64,000 nucleotides of DNA from Avena insularis. Taxonomy: Eukaryota; Streptophyta; Magnoliopsida; Poales; Poaceae. This document shows, piece after piece, positions 58,981 to 64,000 of this stretch. Location of the stretch: contig CM042684.1 in the NCBI GenBank assembly GCA_023614405.1, positions 469,287,650-469,351,649 on the forward strand, given 5' to 3'. The notes beneath the pieces were generated by a model. It was not told the origin of the DNA. It made no database searches and saw nothing but the letters and a program-made list of their open reading frames with translations. A program made the translations under genes and the position numbers. Within the stretch, counting starts at the first letter, position 1. Every line of letters begins with the position of its first letter.

Positions 58981-59750
58981 AATTGTCAACAGTAATTGTC
59001 ATGACATTCTCTACCCCTCATTCATCAAGGTTTTCTGCAAGTATTTTCCAATATCATCTCCTTTGTGACCTGTAACCTTAAAAAAGCTTAGGATTTTCTT
59101 GAGAAGATTACAATCATTACTAATAAAGTGGGCAGTAACTGTCATGAATCTTTCTTGTTGTTGAGAAGTCCAACAATCGGTGGTAAGTCACACTCTGTCA
59201 TATTGGTCTTTTAAGAAAAGTTCCAGTTTAACCTTTTCTTCAAAATATATACTAGATGGAACCGAGAAATATGGGCGTGCTATAGTCATAAACTTTTTTA
59301 AATCGGACTTTTCGCTAAATACAAATGGTAGTTCATCCTCTATTATCATTCCAGCAAAACCGAGAAACGTTGGGGTGCTATAGTCATAAACTTTTTTAAA
59401 TCAGACTCTTCACCAAATGCAAATGGTAGTTCATTCTATATTATCATTCCAGCAAAAGAATTCCTAATCGCCTCAGGATCAAACTTCCAAGCATGCACAC
59501 TATCACCATGATTTACTTGCAACACAACTTGCTTACCGTCAGGTTAATTTTCCAGTTTTGGATTACTCTTGCAAATTTTGAAGTGTTTGCCTAAGCCAGT
59601 TGTACCATTGGTAATTGAGTGAGCGGGGATGTCGGTCTTGCATTACTTGTTGTTGTTCCTTCTGCAAAACACCATCAATCATGATCTTCTCGAAGTGATT
59701 CCACATATTAGATCTTACAGCCATCTGTTTTCGACCATTCTTCTTTCCAT
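58981..59750 (-). pseudogene. hAT-family transposase fragment with BED zinc finger
   Basis: Translated on the minus strand from 59750, a BED finger region is seen (MWNHFEKIMIDG, then HSITNGTTGLGKHF and KICKSNP after a frame change). It is followed by FAGMIIEDELPFVF, KKFMTIARPYFSVPS, then LTTDCWTSQQQERFMTVTAHF and GHKGDDIGKYLQKTL, the order found in plant hAT transposases. In-frame stops (for example TGA just before LTTDCWTS) and a one-base loss near 59015 break it. The catalytic Asp region is recognisable; the RNase H remainder and the dimerisation domain are missing. No terminal inverted repeats were identified. It lies on the strand opposite the FAR1-like segment. Confidence 0.72.
59261..59456 (-). 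repeat. 98-bp tandem duplication inside the hAT fragment
   Basis: Copies 59261-59358 and 59359-59456 are about 90% alike by eye. Each encodes on the minus strand the stretch from FAGMIIEDELPF to the start of the next conserved block. The duplication is not divisible by three, so it also breaks the frame. Confidence 0.85.
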
Positions 59751-59873
59751 CTGTTTTCCTGATTTTGGTTTACTTCTCTTTTTTAGTTTCAGCTAGCACA
59801 AATTGTTTTTAGTTGTTTATTTTGACATGATTACACTTACAATTTTTTATTTGTATGTGGTATGCAGGAAGGC

Positions 59874-60467
59874 ATGGCAGATGTAGGTGACGATGCTGAG
59901 TACCGGGACATTGCCAACATGACGTTTAGTAACGAGGATGATGGATACCGGTTCTACAACAAGTATGCTTTGTGGAAAGAATTTAGTATTCGGAAAGGCT
60001 ATGTTAAGTGGGATGGAGCCAACGAGAATATAATTTTGAGAAAACTTGTCTGCGGTCGCGAAGGTTGTCATGAAGAGAAGCACATGAAAAGGAAGAGAGA
60101 AGATAGGAAGAGGAGGCCCCGGAACATCACTCGTGTTGGTTGTAAGGCGAAACTGGTAATTGCAAGGGTCGAGGAAACGGGGCAGTGGTTTGTGAAAGAT
60201 TTCATTGATGAACACACCCACCCTATGGCCCCACCTGATCTTGCTTGTCTAATGTGTTTATATAGACGAATCAACGACGAGCAGAAAGCGGACAATGTAG
60301 AGATGTAGATATCTGGGATGCGCAAGCACAAAATCATGGGTGTCTTGGTGTTGCAGTATGGTGGGTACGATGAAGTTGGATGCACCAAGAGGGACATATA
60401 TAATTTTTGTGATAGCTATAAGCAAGAAACAATTACAAACGGTGACGCTCAAACGGTGATCCATCTG
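59874..60467 (+). pseudogene. FAR1/FRS-like DNA-binding domain segment
   Basis: I chose the ATG at 59874 because TATGCAG just upstream looks like a splice acceptor and MADVGDD is a usual start for grass FRS5-like proteins. Residues about 19-117 form the FAR1 domain: FSNEDDGYRFYNKYA, the zinc-chelating Cys60, Cys65, Cys90, His114 and His116, and a basic KRKREDRKRRPR run. These WRKY-GCM1-fold domains bind DNA and derive from MULE transposases. A TAG at codon 145 (60306-60308) interrupts the frame; homology continues to about residue 198. The similarity ends at a CTG followed by GTATTG (60468), a possible splice donor. No MULE transposase or SWIM zinc-finger exon is seen in the remaining 3.5 kb. 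It is either a truncated gene or one exon of a broken one. Confidence 0.8.
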
Positions 60468-60922
60468 GTATTGTGGGATGTATGTCAATATCTATCTTCG
60501 GTAGTTGTGTTATTTGCTTGTTTTTAATTTCTCTTCCATTATAGTTACATAATACTTGTTGTGTCACTTAGTAATATACTACCTTTTTAATGTGGCAGTT
60601 GAATTTGAAATTTATACATGTTTACCATATCAGTTGAACTATTTTAGATCCTACCTTAAAAAGATTTGAAAAAATAGGTAAAACCATGAAAATTCTTCTA
60701 TATATATACTTCTCTGTATATGGAAGAACAAATTTTAGTGGTTATGAAATGTAAAACAAATTAAAACCACTGTAATATGTACAAGCACCATGATGGCCTT
60801 AGTGTCATATTTGGAAATATTTTGTAAAGAAATGAAAGAAATTTGACTTAATTTTGTAAACCAATAGGTATCACCATATTGGTTTTTAAAATATTCAATT
60901 TGCATGCAATCCACTAGAATAT
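60468..60922. other. AT-rich stretch after the FAR1-like exon
   Basis: No gene, and no exon continuing the FAR1/MULE protein, is visible on either strand. Confidence 0.5.
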
Positions 60923-61195
60923 TTATATGAATAATTTGGACAATCCAAGTCTAAGTTTATAATAGTGATTTAAAAATTTCCTATTTGGGTAAAAATATTA
61001 AAGTTTTAAAATTTTATATGAATAATTTGGACAGTCCAAGTTTAAGTTTGTAACAATGATTTAAAATTTTCCTGTTTGGGTAATTTTTTTGAAGTTTTAA
61101 CAATTTATATGAATAATTTGGACAAACCAAGATTAAGTTTGTAACAATGATTTAAAATTTTCCTATTTCGGTATTTTTTTTTGAAGTTTTAAAGA
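60923..61195. repeat. Three tandem copies of a 91-bp AT-rich unit
   Basis: Copies begin at 60923, 61014 and 61105 with TTATATGAATAATTTGGACA, each followed by a TTTAAGTTTGTAACAATGAT-like part, TTTCCT and a T-run. Copies 2 and 3 are more alike than copy 1. The spacing is exactly 91 bp both times. Confidence 0.88.
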
Positions 61196-61262
61196 AGTAA
61201 ATTCTATTTATTTAGTAAATAGAAAATTAAGAGAAAAAGAAAAGAAGAAACAAATCAGGTCG
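61185..61262. repeat. First copy of a dispersed direct repeat
   Basis: It shares TTTGAAGTTTTAAA, TTATTTAGTAAATAGAAAATTAA and an AGAAGAAACAAATCAGG segment with 62045-62125, in the same orientation, followed in both by a GC-rich strip with CAGCCCATC or similar. The relation suggests two copies of an unidentified small element or a local duplication 860 bp apart. Confidence 0.65.
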
Positions 61263-61392
61263 GTGACAACGCGTCGAAGCCCATCATCCCGCGCCAGCCT
61301 CACCGCTGCGTCCCTCGCTCCGAGCCACGTCATCATGGGCGAAAGCAAATGCGGCCCGTTGACGCGTGCTGCACGCGGTGCCGTCTCGGAAA

Positions 61393-61436
61393 AGTCCCAC
61401 ATCGCTACTTGAGATGGAGATAGACATGCTTATATA
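61393..61436 (+). promoter_or_regulatory. snRNA-type USE and TATA pair
   Basis: AGTCCCACATCG (61393-61404) matches the upstream sequence element of plant spliceosomal snRNA genes, RTCCCACATCG. A TTATATA box follows at 61430-61436, leaving 25 bp between. In plants that spacing is the one used by RNA polymerase III (U6 and U3 genes), about 10 bp shorter than in polymerase II snRNA genes. I recognise no U-RNA downstream. Similar motif pairs also occur in dispersed plant repeats, which is the main alternative. Confidence 0.5.
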
Positions 61437-61439
61437 CCC

Positions 61440-62044
61440 TGCGTTGTTGCTCACGTAGAGCTCCTCTCAAAAGCACTAATATGACCGTCTCTCTGTCCTG
61501 TGGGCCTGACCTCTGGGGCGCCAGGAAGTACAGCCTTGTGCCCGGTTCGCTTATAATGGGTTTGAGTTGGGCCCTGGCTTGGACACCAACCCCCAGAGTG
61601 CCAGGCGGGCATATTTTTCCCCTCCTTTTTCATTTGCCTTTGCTAAAAAAATTAGTAGAAAGATTCAAACGTTGATATCACTATTAGTGCTGGTCAGAAT
61701 AGGATGCCTTTTTCACCTTTGCTTCAAGTGCTTCAAAAGGCACACTTTTTGTTTTGTGGGTCTTGGGATATTCAAAAGTTTGTCTATGTAATAAATTTAA
61801 AACCAATTCAACTCAATGAAATGCATTTTCCAGGAAAAATTCAGAATTATATCTTTGGAGTTTTAGTGGTCATAATTGGATGAGATTTTGAGCATTGTTT
61901 CAAGGAAACCGAGAGGAACACTTTTCATGTTGGTGTTCTTGTCAAATTAAGAATTTTGTCTATGTACATTTTGAAAATACAGAAACGTCATCCAAACCAA
62001 ATAAAAATTTTGAGGTCCTAGTTTGTGTCCTAGTTTGCATCAAA
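61440..62044. other. Intergenic, no supported gene
   Basis: After the USE/TATA pair, 61440-61620 is moderately GC-rich and ends in a T5 run (61614-61618). The rest is AT-rich. ORFs at 61451-61791 on both strands are unrecognised. Confidence 0.45.
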
Positions 62045-62125
62045 ATTTTGAAGTTTTAAATAAACAAACTTTACTTATTTAGTAAATAGAAAATTAAAAG
62101 AAAAAAAGAAGAAACAAATCAGGCT
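62045..62125. repeat. Second copy of the dispersed direct repeat
   Basis: Partner of 61185-61262, with the same order of segments and small indels. Confidence 0.65.
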
Positions 62126-63815
62126 GGGCCAGGCGGAAACGCAACCAGCGCAGCCCATCTTGGCCCACTGCCCGTTGTTCCCTTTTTTTCTCTAGATGGT
62201 AGCGTGCGCTGGGACAGTCGGCCGCTAATCAGTCAGAATAAGTGTTTTTTTTTTCCGGACCCACCTTATTTTGTTCCGGTCCCACACTATTTTTTCCGTC
62301 TCTTTCCGCCGGAATTGTTCCGCCACTTTTATCACCGTTAGATCGAGGCCCGGCTAGTAAAAATGCCAGTCACTCTAAAACTTGTAGTTGAGATTGTAAC
62401 AGTCATGTATCTTCCCTGAATATAAACACACAAGCCGCCCACGATTGAGGTTGGAACTTGCAAGTTCTGGGAGGTTTGACGGGATATCTTAGACTGATAA
62501 GATTTCTGTTGGAACCATTCGAATACTACAAATATAGCCAGCTCCAATTTCCCCTCTTTTAGGACAAAACAAGTACTCTACAATTTTTCATGTAAGCTAG
62601 CACTATTTTTCATGTAAAACATAGTCCCAAGGTTTGCAGTGCGAAAAATCGTGGCAATCTCCAATCGAATTCGTAGTGTAGCCATATCACAAACAGAGTT
62701 CAGCCAATGTGTGCCTGGAATCAATACTAACACAGGTATACACTAGATTAGCAAAAACCAAAAATTAAAACCGTTCAATACACGACGCACACAAGAATAG
62801 CTCAGTTGCTCCACGGTTCATTTCTGTAGCCCGAAATACCGAATGCCTGAAACAATCTATGTCCGCAAAAACCACAACACGAGAAGACTGACTGATCCAC
62901 CTCGCACGGTTCCAGTTTGTGTAGATAGAAGCAATGGAGATAGCACAATTCGTTCCACCAGTTCCATATCAGCATTGGATTCACTGGATTTTCCATGCGA
63001 CACAAGACAAGAATTAATCACATGAAACGAAAGAAAACATTGGCCAATCTTAATATCTTTATGCTGGCAGAGATGAACCAACAAATTTATCTTGCTCCAG
63101 AGAGCGTTCTTTCAACTTGCTTTCTAGCTGAAAAATGCCAGGCCATGGACACACACATGCACAAAAGAAGCAAGCAGAGGCATTGGCAATACACCCAACA
63201 CCCAACCTAAGAATGAAGGTCCTTTCTTCCTGAGCAAAACATGTTGGCAGAGAGAGAGCAGGAGCAACCAGGTGCTATAAGCAAGTAGGAGTACTACTTA
63301 AGAGTTCAGACCAAATTGCATTCCCGAGAACAAAGATCAAACTACCATCCCTGAAAGGAGAGATACTGAATAACCATTTCAACAACTAAAAATACTACTG
63401 TACGAAACATCTAGTGAAATGCCAGAGTGTGTCCCTCTCAGATAAAAGTATTCAGTCAAAAGAACATGAGCAAGCCGATTCCTATCGTGGCAGTGCCATT
63501 CTTGCTTTTAACACTGCAAACTGAAACTGGAATTTACCTTGCTCCAGGAGAGCACATATATCAATTCATTTCTAACCAAAAAATGTAACACCCTGGAAAC
63601 AAAAATCAGAAGGAAACAAAGGCCCTGGCAGTACTACTAACACACAACCAAAGGGCCAAAATCCTTTCTTCAATCATAGCAGAATAGAACTAACAATCAG
63701 ACAAAAAATTGTGCTTATTAAGTGCTGTAATACACGCAGCTACACACGTATGCCTGACAAACCATGTTCGCGCAAAGAACACCTGCAGCCTGGTGAAACT
63801 TAAAAGTTACAGCCT
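62126..63815. other. Repeat-poor terminal stretch, no supported gene
   Basis: No firm coding region. The minus-strand ORF at 62338-62547 (starting MELAIFVVFEWFQQ) has protein-like composition but no family I recognise. Around 63080-63210 and 63530-63680 a diverged direct duplication is suggested by shared TTGCTCCAG-GAG, AAAAATG, GGC and CACACAACC-type words. Confidence 0.35.
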
Positions 63816-63995
63816 AATTGCACACCTGGCAGCAGAGACCAAACAAACAGCCTATGGAAGAGAATGTTTAACACCTAAAATGCCTTAGGAATTATGACTA
63901 AATTGCACACTGGACAGCAGAGGTCAAACTAACAGTCTATGGCATACACAGAGAATAAAATATAAACTTAAAATGCCTTCGCTCAAAGATCATGA
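63816..63995. repeat. Tandem duplication of an about 85-bp unit
   Basis: Copies start at 63816 and 63901 with AATTGCACAC, continue with a GCAGAG, CAAAC and CTATGG core, and share AAAATGCCTT near their ends. Copy 2 is a little longer. It may continue beyond the window. Confidence 0.7.
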
Positions 63996-64000
63996 CCAAG

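Overview
The window is nuclear DNA from a grass, most likely a pooid (Triticeae or Poeae/Aveneae). The sequence shows BARE1/WIS/Angela-type copia LTRs, Athila-lineage gypsy elements with tRNA-Asp-type primer sites, a long-LTR chromovirus, a Stowaway-type MITE and a FAR1-related coding segment. I cannot resolve genus. There are no rRNA, tRNA, organellar or bacterial features.

Positions 1 to 53931 (84% of the window) are one nested stack of LTR retrotransposons, and I find no host gene in it. I use local labels. E8 is the outermost host: a minus-strand copia element of SIRE/Maximus type, whose 5' LTR (52980-53931) is the right border of the stack. E2, a minus-strand non-autonomous Athila-like element, sits in the 3' part of E8; its LTR ends at 36553. 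E1, a plus-strand non-autonomous Athila-like element ending at 9115, sits in the internal region of E2. E3, a plus-strand relative of E2, sits in the 5' LTR of E1, with its 3' LTR at 1012-2423. E4, a plus-strand Tekay/Del-like chromovirus (13788-35970), sits in the LTR of E2 with duplication AGAGA. E5, a minus-strand Angela/BARE1-type copia (22030-30555), sits in the pol gene of E4 with duplication GAACT. E6, a plus-strand Angela-type copia (39595-47915), sits in the reverse transcriptase of E8 with duplication AATTC. Four nesting levels are visible, perhaps five if positions 1-229 are the end of another LTR.

All of these elements are decayed. Many nonsense codons look like C-to-T changes, and several frameshifts are single-base losses in short homopolymers. 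Three coding regions go beyond ordinary gag-pol: an acidic coiled-coil ORF upstream of gag in E4, a large ORF downstream of pol in the same orientation as E8, and small pol-less ORFs in E1 and E2 that share a hydrophobic C-terminal module.

Positions 53932 to 64000 are lower-copy, gene-edge DNA. They hold a GC-rich block with a LINE-like tail, a Stowaway-like MITE (about 55858-55961), a solo copia LTR with intact duplications (56652-56962), a GC-rich leader with a partial tandem duplication and splice-like sites (57230-57976), a degraded minus-strand hAT transposase (58981-59750), and a FAR1 DNA-binding-domain segment on the plus strand (59874-60467). Three 91-bp repeats follow, then an snRNA-type promoter motif pair (61393-61436), then repeat-poor sequence to the window end.
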